The notes under the pieces were generated by a model that was not told the origin of the DNA, searched no databases, and was given only the letters and a program-made list of their open reading frames with translations. Source: Pyrus communis (taxonomy: Eukaryota; Streptophyta; Magnoliopsida; Rosales; Rosaceae). Taken from it: DNA of 64,000 nucleotides. The stretch spans positions 13,761,259-13,825,258 of the forward strand of contig NC_084819.1 of the NCBI RefSeq assembly GCF_963583255.1. Reading direction: 5' to 3'. Each line of letters starts with the position of its first letter. The first letter of the stretch is position 1. Position numbers and translations under genes: made by a program. Below are positions 34,993 through 46,770 of this stretch, in pieces.

Positions 34993-36896
34993 AAGAAGGT
35001 TTCGTCCGGCTGGAAGACGTTAAAGCAAGCGCTACTTGGGAGGCAACCCATGCAATCAACAAAGGAAGAACTTGGGAATCGCTCCACACTCAGATTTGCG
35101 TCCCTAAACCCTTTCCTTTGTTGCTTACTTTATGTTATGTGTAATGTGTTTAATTGTGTCTAAAACATTGAGGACAATGTTTAGTTTAAGTGTGGGGGGG
35201 TAACATTCTGTTTTGAGATATTTTTGCATGAAATTCGTAGGGTTTTACCACCTAACATGTCTAAACTTGTTTCCCACTGTTTTTAAGTGTTTTTAAGTTA
35301 TTTTAGAGTGTTTTAGAGTATGTTGACTTAAAAATCCGAAAATCCCATAAAAATTTGAAAAATTGCTTTGAAAAACCCAAAAAGAGTTGTTTTTGTGTGT
35401 TTGTTTGTGTCGTAGGTTACCTTCCAACGCAATGATGAGGATTTGGTTTTTAATTGCATGATGGTTAAAGAAAGTTACAAACATGGATGGACATTTGATA
35501 TACTCTTTGGTTTATGCTTGTTTGTAGTTATAGTTTACGAATTCACATGTAATCACAAATGATAAAAATCAGTTTTTGTAACATGCTTGAAGGAATGAAC
35601 TCAAACTAACGCTACATCCCAGTGAGACTTGAGCCTAAACGTTATTGGGAGAGTTAAAATCTGTGCATTATTGTTTTTTTTAAAAGTCGTTGCATGATCT
35701 CATTATTCATTGCTTGGTTACTACTTAGAAGGTGTTTTCATCACTTAGTTCCAAATGCTAGAACTCATGCCCATTTCATTCAAAGCATGTCATTGATTTG
35801 CATAACACGTATTCAAGATGAAGTTGTGTAGTGACCACCACCAAAAGCCAAATAGCCATGTGTCCTTAACTCATTTTGTGTTTAAGTTTAACCCCATTGA
35901 GCCATGTTAGCCCATGTTCTTTGTTAACCCACATTATCCTCACCTAGCCTAGATTAGGACCATCCGTACCCTTGCTCTTGAAGCATAGTAAGCATGAATG
36001 AATTCCTTTTGATTATGGTGTTGCAGAAAATAAGTGTGGGGGAAAGAGTATTTATGTGAGTTGATGTGCCATAGGCACAGCTAGAAAAAGAAAAAAAAAA
36101 GAAAAAAAAAAGAAAAAGAAAAAGAAGTGAAAAAGAGTTGAAAAGTATTGTTTGTTGAAGTAAGGGCCCAAAACAATGAATTAGGCCCTAAGAGTTGTTT
36201 GAATCTCCCTTGTCTGTCTAAAAGTTGATTTCTGCATTCTAAGGGAACTCTAGGTCTTAATTTCATTACTTTGCTTGCTATTGCTTAAAGAACTTTTGTT
36301 TATCCCTATCTTTCCTTGTTAGCCAAAACCCCAAGCCCTGTTACAACCCTTGACTTCTATCTTGAGTATTGTGCATTTCAATGGTGGAGTTTGAATTTGG
36401 TATGAGCATATGGTGTCACTGGTTCTCGCATCTAAGTAGTAGCATTCCATTCATGAGATCATATCTAAACACGTTCAATTACTCCAGAAATTGCGTTCTT
36501 TGTTATAACATATGTGAGTACTAGTTTTTCATGTTTACATCAATCTTCTCACATATAACTAGTGTAGGGTGTGTAGTCAGAAAATCTGAGTGAAAATAGA
36601 GTGCATAACTAGTGAGGAATTGAGGGAATTCTCTAAGGCAGGTTACTACATTCAAAATGTGTTTTAATTGATTAAATGCGAACCAGTGAATGGTGACTAT
36701 GATTAAGTATGTGCTTGGGGGAAAGGAAGACTAAAGGCTATGTGAGTAATGATCTTGGACATGTCATGTTTCATTGGAAATCCCTGAGGCAATCGTTGGA
36801 AGGTTTAGGTTATGTTTTGTTTGTTTTGTTTCGTTTTGTTTAGTTTAGTTGTTTTGTTTTGCTCGAGGACTAGCAAAAGTTAAGTGTGGGGGAATT
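34993..36896 (+). other. Non-coding 3' internal domain of the Athila-like element
   Basis: No coding frame. Holds three copies of AAGTGTGGGGG (35188, 36032, 36882), the last being the polypurine tract directly before the 3' LTR. An A-rich, purine-only stretch (aagaaaaaaaaaagaaaaa type) lies at about 36083-36127. Confidence 0.75.
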
Positions 36897-39248
36897 TGAT
36901 AGGAGCATATTCATGCGACTTAATTAGCTTGTTCTCGTGCATTTATGTTGTGTTTACTTAGCTATTTTAGTGTTTAAGGCCACTTTTGTGTATTTTCAGA
37001 TTATAAGGCCAAAGTGTGCAAGAAGATGCAAATTGGAGTATTTTGGAGCGAAAGAGGAATGAATGAGTTGAAGACTTGAAGAAACGACGAATTCCTACTC
37101 CAACGATGAATTCCTACCAAAACGAGGAATCCTACTCAAACAAGGTTTCCTACTTGATGTAGGAAAGTTAACCCTAGGTTTCCCGTTTTGGTAACCTTTT
37201 CTAAACTTAAACGTCCGTATTTTCTAGCCACTTTGAAGGCCTCGTAGGCACTTTAGGACACAAAACCAAGGCCCTAGCCCAATTACACAACCTTGTCGTG
37301 CCTTAACCCTAATTCCCTTCCCTTGCCGTGCAAGGGGGGGCACTTTTGTCCAATGTTGTGCAATTAAACCCTATTTCCCTCTCCTAACCTAACCCTAGCC
37401 GCACCTTTTAATTATTCCCTCTTTAATTTCTGATTTTATTTCCTACATTCTAGCAGCCTTTAGGTGAATTTTAGTTAATAAAAATAAACTAGGGTTTAAT
37501 TTTCTAAAACCCTAGGGTTTCCACCAATTAGCCGCAAATCCCATTTTTTTTCTCACATCATTCAGCCACAAAACCTATTTTGCCTTTCTAGCCGTGGCTC
37601 CCATTAATAATGGACCCTAATAAACCAAAAAGGAATCTAAGCCGCACCTAATGTTGACCCTAGGGATTTCAGCCATTCACCCTAATAATCCCATTATTCT
37701 AATCAGCCGTACCTTTTTCCTAATCCTAGTGCAATATTGATTCATCTCACACACATCATGCAGCCACCTAAAAAAAAACCTAATTAAATCCCTCTTGCCC
37801 CAGCAACATATTCCATTATTCTTCTAAGCCATATCCTCCCTAGCCGTCACGGACATCAATATTTTTCACCCTAATTCTTCAATCCGCAGGATCCATCCCA
37901 TGCTCCCATTATTCTATTATTAAACCTAATACTCCCATAAGCCGCAGCCAATATATTATTATTTTCTCCATTCTCCATTTGATATTGGGGGGAGCCACCT
38001 AAAAACCTAATTAATTTTTCCCTTAAACAGCCGCATCCCACCATTCCATAATTCGAGTTTTTTCCCATCTTGCCGCAGCCTTCCTCCACCTTCCTACACC
38101 ACCCCATAACCTTGCCGCACCACCCAACCTCCTTAAATCCATCCCCAACCCAAAATAACATCCAAATCATCCATTTAACCTCACTGCCGCATCAAGGAGA
38201 AGAGGAAAGAGGACTTAGACGCGCAGAAATTCAAGTGGATTCGTTGGGCGTTCTAGGTGTAATCCATCCTTTGTTCTTTATGTTTAAATTCAATTTTATT
38301 TTTCTTGTTGTGAACATGAGAGGCTAAACCCCTATTTAGCTAGGGGGTGATTCGAAACCATGTTTATGCTTGCAATATGATTTGATTACTTTTGGTTGGA
38401 ATTTCATGAATGGTGAAGTCAATTTGTTTAACTGCTTGATCGATAACTTATTTATGTATGTTTATTGAGAGTGCACGCTTAATTTTCGTGCATGAATATG
38501 ACGCTAGAATATAAGTGAGTTTCACCTAATAGTTATGAATTTATATTCACAAGTAGTGGAGGTTGCTTATAAACAATCGCGTTAAATGAATTCTTGGCAC
38601 TAGTTTCATGCTCATCATAGTAACGAATGCCTCGTCAACACTTATAGTTTTCATGATGCTTAATGATCTTTGATTGTATCTTTATTGTGCTTTTCACGTA
38701 AAGGACTTTTGGAGAATGTTTTGAATTGCGTTGCGCTAACCCAACCAATTCATTACTTTAAGGAAAACTTGACGGTTAATTTAAGCGGACCTAATTAACC
38801 CGGGGTGTTGAGTTTCATAATTCATCGAAAGACCAACTGAAAATCATCTTGTATGCAAGTGTAACATGTGTGGAGAAGAACCTTCTAGCTAGCATTCATC
38901 CATATTTTCATCACATCCATATTTACATTTTGCCTTTTAATTACAATTCGTGCATTTAGTTTAATTTCGTCAAAACCTCAATCCCCCTTTACTTTAGTGT
39001 CTAATTTAGTTAGGAAGTGTCTTAGTTTGTCTTTATAATTGTTTTGTATTCTTTGAGTCTTTTGATTTGTTTTAGTGTTTATTTGTTTAGTTTTGCATTC
39101 TTTGAGTCTAGTTTAGTGTTTTTAACGTTTGTTTTACGTTTTTGAGTCAGTTTCCAAGTGATTTAGTAATCCCTCCTAATCCCCGGTCTAGAACGATCCC
39201 TACTTGCATCTTTACTACAATTGTCAAAAGAGGGTTTTAATTTGTGTG
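36897..39248 (+). repeat. 3' LTR of the Athila-like element
   Basis: Offset from the 5' LTR by exactly 7207 bases throughout. Differences noted by eye include gtttgc to gtgtgc, ttcctg to ttcccg, gtccat to gtccgt, ccgcac to ccgtac, and tgccgcagc to tgccccagc. Confidence 0.92.
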
Positions 39249-39260
39249 CTTAATTATTTC

Positions 39261-39375
39261 GCATCTAATTAATGCTAAGTTTTTTAAGAAGTATTACCCA
39301 ACCTTATGGGATGTTAGGGATTGCTACATTGAAGAGGTGTCAACATTGCGAAAAGTTTAAATTCAACTTATTTAC
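39261..39375 (+). repeat. 115-bp direct repeat, right copy
   Basis: Identical to 29575-29689. The Tat-like element resumes after it with ccatcacagttagg. The first ten bases (gcatctaatt) also resemble the expected 3' end of this LTR family (compare cacatcaaatt at 32055-32065). Confidence 0.93.
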
Positions 39376-40423
39376 CCATCACAGTTAGGTTTCAAGAGAG
39401 AAATGCAAACCAAAGTGGATTAAAGAAATCATTTTCATTTCATTGAATGTTGAAGTTACATCAGAATTAGTTCAATAGTTCTACATCCTTGACTAAGGCA
39501 ACTATCCTAGAATATTACTATTAGCTAAGCTATACTTCAGCATCTTCAGACTTCAACATTTACTTTCTTGATCTTTTCAATTTTCTGATGAAGTTGATTG
39601 GCAGAAGATCATGCTAAATGGCTACTGGCAGGCACTGCCACTTTCATGTATAAGCCCAACGGTCGAATCAGTGATGAGCCTTCTTCCATAAGTTTTACCA
39701 AAGTATTTGACATTATCATGGTAGTTGATCTCGAAGCATACACCTATGATGATGAAGTGATTAAGGAATCATAAGCTATAGGGAAGTCTGGGCTTATGGA
39801 TATTAGTGCGAGGAAGGTCAGCTATGTATCCACATGTAGGATCAACTAATACGATTAAAGTTGCTCGGCTACCCTACAATGCCATAGAAATCCTGAAACT
39901 GAAGTTGGAAGCAGTGCGTCTTTCTGAAGATGATGAGGAAGCTAATAACTGAAAAGTCCATGCAGGTCCCAAGGAGTGCATTCATCCCTCCTTGAAGAAG
40001 AGTTCAATGTGCAGGTCTGCCCGAGGGCGATGAAGGCCGTTAAGAAGAATGTGCTTGGTAGAAATCCCCTCACCAGTCTCACAGAGAGATTAAGTTCGAG
40101 CAACTATGGGTACCATTATGAATTTTTAGGAAAAGATAGAAAGAAATTCGGAGCCAATAGGGAAGAGTTGAACTCTGGGAATTATGAGGAGTTTTGAAAG
40201 TTGAAAGACTTGAAATGACTAGAATGTTTTGCCAAAGAGATTAAGTGAGGATTATATAGAGGAATGGTTAAGTAACGGTGGCGTTCGTGGATAAGTACAA
40301 AGGGTTTCAAATAAACCAATGGTTGCTTTAAAATGGCACAAGTTCCGAGTAGAGGCGTGCGACGATTATTTAATCATTATTAGCGCCTGGGATTGCAGCC
40401 TCAACAATTATTAAAGGGGGTAC
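39376..40423 (+). other. 3' untranslated tail of the Tat-like element
   Basis: Sequence between the Athila-like insertion and the 3' LTR. The frame at 39976-40197 is Lys/Glu/Asn-rich and unrecognised. The stretch ends in the polypurine tract ttaaaggggg just before the LTR. Confidence 0.6.
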
Positions 40424-41605
40424 TGTTTGGGTTAATATTTGAACTTTGGGCTATAAGTGTGTGGAAGCCCAAAAACACCAAGTGAAGGAAGACTTGCTCG
40501 AAGCCTAGCATTAAGCCTAGAGACAAATTGGCATTTTCCCATTAATACATAGGCCATATGCCTATGATTAAGTGTCAAGTGAAGGGGACTAACTCACAAT
40601 CATCCAAAAACCACTTCTCAATGGCAATACAAGTAAAAAGATGATGACTTACTACCCTTCAATAGCTTTCAGGCAAGAGTAAAGCTACTGTAGTCGGGCT
40701 AATCTGCCTATAAAAAGAAAAAGAGGCCCCATAGACAAGGACACTCAACCAATCAAACAAACAAATATACAAACTCTGCTCTCAAGCCAGATTTGCATCT
40801 AAAAGCTGTAATCAGCCCATATCTCAATCCTTTCTAGGATCATTCCCCATAAAAGCCATCTTTTGTCTAGTTTAGAAGCTCTGCTATCACCCCTAATGGC
40901 GTAGTATCAATTCTCTCTTGTAAACTTGTTTACCATCCATCCATTCTTCGCATATAGACTTTGTAAACTCAAAAGATAAGTGATTGCAAGAAGTTCAACC
41001 TTGCCCGACAAGATGAAATCTTGGTCAAAGCTCTTTGTTTGTTTTATAAGTTAATAGATCTGCTGCTTGATGTATTCTCCAGCATGTATTCAAGTCATAT
41101 CCATCTGTTTTCCTACTTTAAGAGTCTTATTTATGCCTGGATCTGGTCACCTTAATGAATATGCCTTCATTTAAAACCAATCAAGAACTGAGTAGATGAC
41201 TTAAAGGGATCTGGACTCCCCTCACTCGAACATACAAGACTATGAACTGAAAGTCCTTGGTCACAAGGTAAGAAAAAAAACTTAATATGGACTTAACCCA
41301 TCTACGACAATCATTTGATAACAAGAAGTCCGAGTAACTTAGGGCGTAAGTAATCGACTAAACACACTTGTTCTACAGCTGCTATACTGAGATAGCAATG
41401 GCACGCCTAGCACTTAGTTAATTTTGATTGCGTGCCTTAAGGCCTACACCTAAGGCCCTACAAAGGTATCTTTCAAAACTAACTTTATCCTCTTCTTGCA
41501 GCATATCAGCAAGCAAGAGCCCGACTACATATCCAAAGTGCCAATCTCTTGGGGAGCTGTGTTGAAAGCTGAAGAGCCCTCTCCGGAAAAATCTTCGCCC
41601 GAACA
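40424..41605 (+). repeat. 3' LTR of the Tat-like element
   Basis: Uninterrupted 1182-bp LTR. It provides the reference that reveals the insertion in the 5' copy. Starts TGTTTGGG and ends CGAACA. Confidence 0.88.
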
Positions 41606-41710
41606 TAGTGTATGCATAAGAATGTCGTCTACTCCCTCCATACAATATGTTCTTGCTATGAATAGGTTTTAGCACATAATAGAACGATCAATATAGTGTT
41701 GCTAGGATAT

Positions 41711-42304
41711 TAGGGGTGCAACTTGGGTTGGGCCAATCCGAACCCCATCTTTGTCCAACCCAATTTCAACCCGTTCATTGATTGGGTTGAGTTGGGTTGA
41801 TCATTTGCCGGTCCATCCTCAACCCAACCCAACCCGACTAACCAAACTCAATCTAACCAGATTGTAACCCATATCAATTAATGTTCATACTACACCTAAG
41901 TGAGCCAAGTCCAAAAACCAACGCCCTTTCTATTATTTTTTAATAAATTACATAATTACTTAAGCTTTTAAGGAATAAGAGAAATAAACTTTGATTAGTC
42001 AGCACATATTCGAAGTCTCTAAATCCTAAAGCTTTATAGTAGATTGATTTATGAAATTAATGTTAGCTAGCTTTGATGCTACTTGGCTTAATTGTTTTAG
42101 GAATTCTTGGAAACTAAGTTATTACAAAATTAAACTTGAAAAAGTTAGGCAACACGAACCCAACCCAAGAAACCTTAACCCAATTAAACCCGAGCCCAAA
42201 TGAACCCGAATGAAATCCAACCCGAACTCGAGCCTGAATTGTAAAAATTAGGTTAAGATTGGGTTGACATTCCAACCCGTCCAACCCGCCCGAGTTGCAC
42301 CCTA
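41711..42304. mobile_element. Non-autonomous hAT element with perfect 8-bp duplication
   Basis: 594 bp flanked by taggatat on both sides (41703-41710 and 42305-42312). Terminal inverted repeats read TAGGGGTGCAACTTGGG on the left and, reverse complemented, TAGGGTGCAACTCGGG on the right. The arms are full of gggttggg/caacccaacc words. No transposase. Confidence 0.92.
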
Positions 42305-42724
42305 TAGGATATCCCTTAGTTAAGCTTATTATTAAATGAGAGATACTCATAATCACAATTATATATTTTATCTCTCCATTTTTTCAGAAAGGCCCAAAAC
42401 ATACCATCTTGGACTCCAAAAAGCCCAAATAAGCCCAAAACGTCGTTTAGATAACTTCACGCCCTGGTCCTTTATTTCATCACCATAAAATAATCACTTG
42501 GTAGAAAAATCTAAAACTTTGATATGAACAAGCTAAGAAACTCACAAACATCCTTCAATTGGAATCACTCAAAAATTTGTCTGTTTGATCACTTTTTGCT
42601 TAAGCAATACAAGTCTTACGTTGAAAATATAAATCAAAGTATCAAAATTTTGCCAAAATAAATACCAAAATACACTAAGAATAGGATTAAATATATCATA
42701 TAAAATCAACTCATCAATAAGCGA

Positions 42725-43410
42725 ATTCCTTCAGCATTGTTGGCCAATATATGAGCTTTCTATATTGAGATGGATAAACAATAAGACACGATAAGTCAAA
42801 CCAGTCCAGGACCTGCTCTTCCAAAACCACATACACATGCGCGTAGCCTTGTATATCATCGGATGTCATAAGCAACCTTTTCTACCCTTCACTTCTAATG
42901 GAAGGTGAAAAAACATTTCAGTAGCATCCTTCATACCTTGCAGCACTTCTGAAGCCACTCAATTATTTACCATCTGCAATGGATTAACTATGAAAAGTTA
43001 TGTTTTGTTTGTTATTGTTGTCAAGAGTCAAATTATAATATCAAGTAATGCTAGAGTTACCAAATTTGTTCACCAAATGTCGGCGTCATACTTGTTCGGA
43101 ATAATAGAGAATCAACATGGACTCATATTAGAATAAAATGAAACATTTTGGCATATAACAAAATTTGGTAAATACGTAGTAGAAATCATTGTTGATCAAT
43201 CAAAATCCAATTCTTTGCATTCCAGGTCCAGTTTGGCGAGCTCCTCCTTGTACCCTCTTGAGAGCAAAGAGAAATCAATGGTAAGAATCTTCGAAGAAAG
43301 CTGACACATATGACCCTCTCTCTTTGGCATGTCCTCTTGATTCTTAATAAGGTATCTTTGAGGGACTTGCAAAGGGTCACTATACGCTATTTCCTGAACA
43401 TTTGGTGTTG
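42725..43410 (-). pseudogene. Exon 1-2 remnants of an SRG1-like dioxygenase (5' half)
   Basis: Minus-strand exon 1 (about 43410-43196) encodes STPNVQEIAYSDPLQVPQRY and LSLLSRGYKEELAKLDLECK, parallel to SVPNVQELVRNDPLQVPESF of the intact copy, and reaches a stop at the EWGFFQ position. Exon 2 (about 42972-42725) follows a retained GCAG acceptor. It keeps VASEVLQGMKDATEMFFHLP and nucleotide similarity through the IYPTQYRRPNLWP region, but has an early TGA (VNN then stop) and frameshifts. No exon 3-4 follows nearby on the minus strand. The next such remnants lie beyond the transposon nest at about 17 kb. Confidence 0.85.
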
Positions 43411-43554
43411 ACAGAGAGGTGTCATAAGTCGGTAAGACTACAAATGTAAAGAAAGACAATATTCCAAACTCCACAGTCTTGATTCTCAATTAGTGTAGAC
43501 TCCACATTAGCCCAAGACTTACAACCAACAATATAGAAAAAGAATGGAACTCAA

Positions 43555-43847
43555 TGAAGATGGATCAACTTTCACTAACAAAGAAATAAGCTTACAAGTT
43601 ACAACACTCTCACCAAGAGCATGAACAATACAACTAAAAGGAAAGATGAAAAACTAACTCAAAAGGATAAGCAACAGCTAGTTATCAATACAATTAAAAC
43701 TATTGTCTGGAAAGAAAACTAAAACATAAAGGAGTGCCATTGCATTATGAAAACATGTGGGTTCCCAAGGCACCCACAATTAAGGAATTAATATAAGTTG
43801 TTAGGTATATAGGAAGTCGTTCTAGAAAAACCATTTTAATTTTAACA
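43555..43847 (-). repeat. 3' LTR of the copia element
   Basis: 293 bp, closely matching 49320-49610 with several substitutions and small indels. Preceded on the coding strand by a G-rich polypurine tract. Confidence 0.9.
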
Positions 43848-43908
43848 CTCCCCCTTAAAGTGATTTTCTAGATATTAAACCAAGATGCGCACAGAAGCCT
43901 TCAGACGA

Positions 43909-44919
43909 TCATTCGGAGAATGATTTTGTAAAGATGTCAGCAATGTTTGCATTGCTTCGAACTTCAGAAACTTTGACTCTTCCTTTAAGCACACATTCAC
44001 GAATATAGTGATGCTCAGTCTCATTGTGCTTGGTCCTCGCATGAAACACTGGATTTGTTGCAAGCTTTATAGCACTTTGGTTGTCACCATGTATAACCGT
44101 AAGACTGTAGATTGGTGAATCAACATTCCCAATCATCCGACGCAACCAAACACATTCTTGAGCAGCAAAAGAATAGCCTTTATATTCAGCCTCAGTAGTC
44201 TTATTTTTTACTGCACCAAGAAATACATGTTGATCCACAAAAGAAAACATAACCAGACATCGATCTTCGATCATCTAAATCACCAGCAAAATTAGCATCT
44301 GTAAAACCATACAGCTTAAGATCAACATCTTTCTTGAACATAAGTCCCATGTCAAGAGTTGCATAAACATATTTCAATATTCGCTTTGCTGCATCAAGAT
44401 GAGGTTTTTGAGGATTCTGCATAAATCGGCTAATAAGCCCAACCACAAATGATATATGTGGCCTTGTGATGGTCAAGTAAATAAGGTTACCAACCAATGC
44501 ACGATACGGTCGAGAATCTGGAAGAAGCTTGCCTTGATTTTGCCTTCACTTCAAATTTGCATCCAGTGGAGTGGAACACTTTTTGCTTATAGATAATCCA
44601 AACTTTTCAACAAGATTTCTAGCATAGCTCTTTTGAGATATAAAAAATCCATCAAATTTTCCACTTCCAACCCAAGAAAGTGACTTAGTTCACCCAAATC
44701 TTTCATTGCGAACCGAATTGAGAGTTTGGATCGAAGTTTTGCAATTTCCTTCTCATCATTGCCACTCACAATTATGTCATCCACATACAAGAAAACTACA
44801 ATGTGTGAGCTCTCATTCTGCTTAACAGATAGGCTTGCATCAGAATCTGAAGCAACATAACCACATAATAGTAAGAATTTAGCAATCTTACCATGCCAAG
44901 CTCTCGAAGCTTGTTTCAA
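43909..44919 (-). pseudogene. Copia reverse transcriptase and RNase H
   Basis: 44919-44587 encodes QASRAWHGKI (the QASRxW motif) and VFLYVDDIIVSGN, containing the catalytic YVDD. 44497-44201 continues with MVGNLIYLTITRPHISF and GFTDANFAGDLDDRRS, the start of copia RNase H. 44274-43909 has KTTEAEYKGYSFAAQECVWL and the end TKHNETEHHYIRECV with NIADIFTKSFSE. Frames are broken around 44580 and 44270. Confidence 0.85.
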
Positions 44920-45321
44920 GCCATATAGCGCTTTCTTAAGCTTGCAAACAAAATTTGGATGCTCTTATGATACATACCCAGCCTAGTTGTATCATATATA
45001 TCTCTTTGTCAATCTCGCCATACAAGAATGCATTTTTGACGTCGAGCTACCATAATTTCCATCCTCTACAAGCTGCCAATGATATCATAATTCGAACTGA
45101 AATTAACTTTGCAACGGGGCTGAAAGTTTCTTCATAATCTTCCCTATAATTTTGAGAGAAACCGCGGGCAACAAGTCTTGCTTTAAACCTGTCAATACTT
45201 CCATCTGTTTTTCACTTTATTTTATAAACCCATTTGCATGTCACTGGATCTACACCTTGGGGTTTTAGAACAAGTTCCCAAGTCTTATTTTTTAAGAGCA
45301 TTCATCTCCAAATCCATAGCT

Positions 45322-46599
45322 TCATCCCATTCCTTTTTTTTTCATGAGCTTCATCAAAGCAAGATGGCTCATTATGATCAAAATTGGTCCAGCAAAAAGA
45401 CAAGAGTAAAGACTAACAAAATCTTTAAAACGAGATGGCTTCACAATTGTTCTTTGGGATCTTTTAAGAGACGATTCAGCTACAAGTTCCTCGTGGCTTT
45501 CAATTTCAACATGACAAATCTCAACTCCCCCATTTGCATGTTTCTCCATAAAAGAATCATCTTGAGTCACAGCTTCTTCACATGCTTGATCATATAATGA
45601 TGGGTTGATTTCACTCACTAATGGAATAGGCAAATACTTCACCAACCCGGTTTCAACGGAAGCATCTTTCTTGTCAAAATAGGAGGAAATCTCATAAAAA
45701 AACAACATCCCTTGAAATTGTAATTTTGTAAGTATCAAGTTCCATGCACTTCCAACCCTTTTTCATTTCATTGTAACCAATGTAAATGCATTTTTTGGCT
45801 TTTGCCTTTAGCTTGGTCATTTGAGCATCTAGTATATGAACACAGCAAATGGAACCAAAAACTTTGAAGTGCTTGACATTTGGTTTTTCACCAGCCAATT
45901 AATCATATGGAGACATCAAATCAATTAGACTAAGACAAACTCGGTTAATCACGTATGATGCACAACCTATACCTTTTGCCTATAAGGCCTTTGGTAAATT
46001 TTTCGCAAATAACCAGCTCTTGCAAGTCTCCATCAAATGCCTAATCTTCCTTTCCGCCACACCATTTTGTTGCGGTGTGTGAGCACAAGTGAGCTGCTTA
46101 CGAATACCATGCTTCATGCAAAATATAACTAATTCGAATGAAGTAAATTCTCCACCATTATCAGTACGGAGACACTTGATTTTCCTTTTAAGAACCCCTT
46201 CAGCATTTACTTTGAATTCCTGAAACTTGGAGAAGACCTCTGATTTTTCCTTCACAAAATATACCTAAGTAAATCTTGTAAAGTCATATACAAACAGTAG
46301 CATATACCTTCAACCTGTGTAAGAAGGTGTATTGGTTGGTCCTATAAGATTACTATAAACCAATTCCAAAGAAACCTTGCTTCTTGAATCAGATTTGTGA
46401 AATGGAAGACGATGTGCCTTCCCAAATTGACAACCTTCACAAACTTTATCACACAAAATGAGTAAACCTTTGGCAACCCATCAACCAAATTTTTCAGCAC
46501 CATAGCCTTTAACTTATCCATTCTCAAATGTCCCAATCTAGCATGCCAAAGTGTAGGACTATCATTTTTACTCATGTTATCAACATAAGAACTAGCCAC
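45322..46599 (-). pseudogene. Copia GAG-pre-integrase, integrase and linker
   Basis: 46599-46342 has SPTLWHARLGHLRMDKL, the GAG-pre-integrase zinc-binding head. 46255-45980 has CLRTDNGGEFTSFEL and HTPQQNGVAERKIRH, which hold the second Asp and the Glu of the integrase triad. 45898-45692 (GEKPNVKHFKVFGSICCVHI) is the conserved post-integrase region. 45738-45322 is the divergent linker to reverse transcriptase (KRSQRTIVKPSRFKDF). The segments are in different frames. Confidence 0.8.
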
Positions 46600-46770
46600 T
46601 TAGTACTAGGTCTAGTGGTATTCCTCTTCATTTGTAAGTGAGAGGTCTTAGGTTCAATTCTTGCCAAATACGAGTTTGAATCACATTATTGTTAGCCCAT
46701 TGTGAGGCTAAGCCCACCTCTCCCTTTAGTGTAGATAATATCACTAGTTCAAAAAAAAAAAAAAAAAAAA
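46596..46770 (+). mobile_element. tRNA-derived SINE with poly-A tail
   Basis: Begins ccacttagtactaggtctagtgg, containing a Pol III A-box-like segment, with a B box ggttcaattctt about 45 bases further on. It ends with a 20-base poly-A tract (46751-46770). Direct repeats aactag flank it (46590-46595 and 46774-46779). Removing it restores the interrupted copia coding strand. Related fragments occur at 8505-8625 and 52640-52735. Confidence 0.85.

Larger units (their letters stand above)
29690..39260 (+). mobile_element. Young, pol-less Athila-like LTR retrotransposon
   Basis: Nested in the Tat-like element. LTRs of about 2.35 kb (29690-32041 and 36897-39248) are collinear without indels, with about five substitutions by eye. 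The last about 20 bases of each LTR end are ambiguous. A tRNA-Asp-type primer binding site lies at 32068-32085 and a polypurine tract at 36882-36892. The only coding capacity is an intact 934-codon gag-protease frame. Reverse transcriptase, RNase H and integrase are absent, replaced by about 1.9 kb of non-coding DNA. It would need pol functions in trans. Instead of a 5-bp target duplication it is bounded by a 115-bp direct repeat. Confidence 0.9.
17831..41605 (+). mobile_element. Old Tat-like Ty3/gypsy retrotransposon containing nested insertions
   Basis: LTRs start TGTTTGGGTTAATATTTGAA (17831 and 40424) and end ...AACA (21464 and 41605), giving TG...CA ends. Without its insertion the 5' LTR is about 1177 bp, against 1182 bp for the 3' LTR. 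A candidate primer binding site TGGCATGCCCGGTGGGA lies at 21471-21487. A polypurine tract (aaaggggg) ends at 40420, just before the 3' LTR. Internal order is gag, protease, reverse transcriptase, RNase H, a second RNase H, integrase. A second RNase H domain marks the Tat lineage. All coding parts carry stops. Flanks cggtg and tagtg agree at only three of five positions, so the target duplication is uncertain. It contains insertions at 17874-20327, 23079-23871 and about 29690-39260. Confidence 0.85.

Noticed and set aside
17831..41605. Five-base target duplication of the Tat-like element
   Set aside because: Flanks cggtg and tagtg match at only three of five bases, so it is not claimed as a true duplication.
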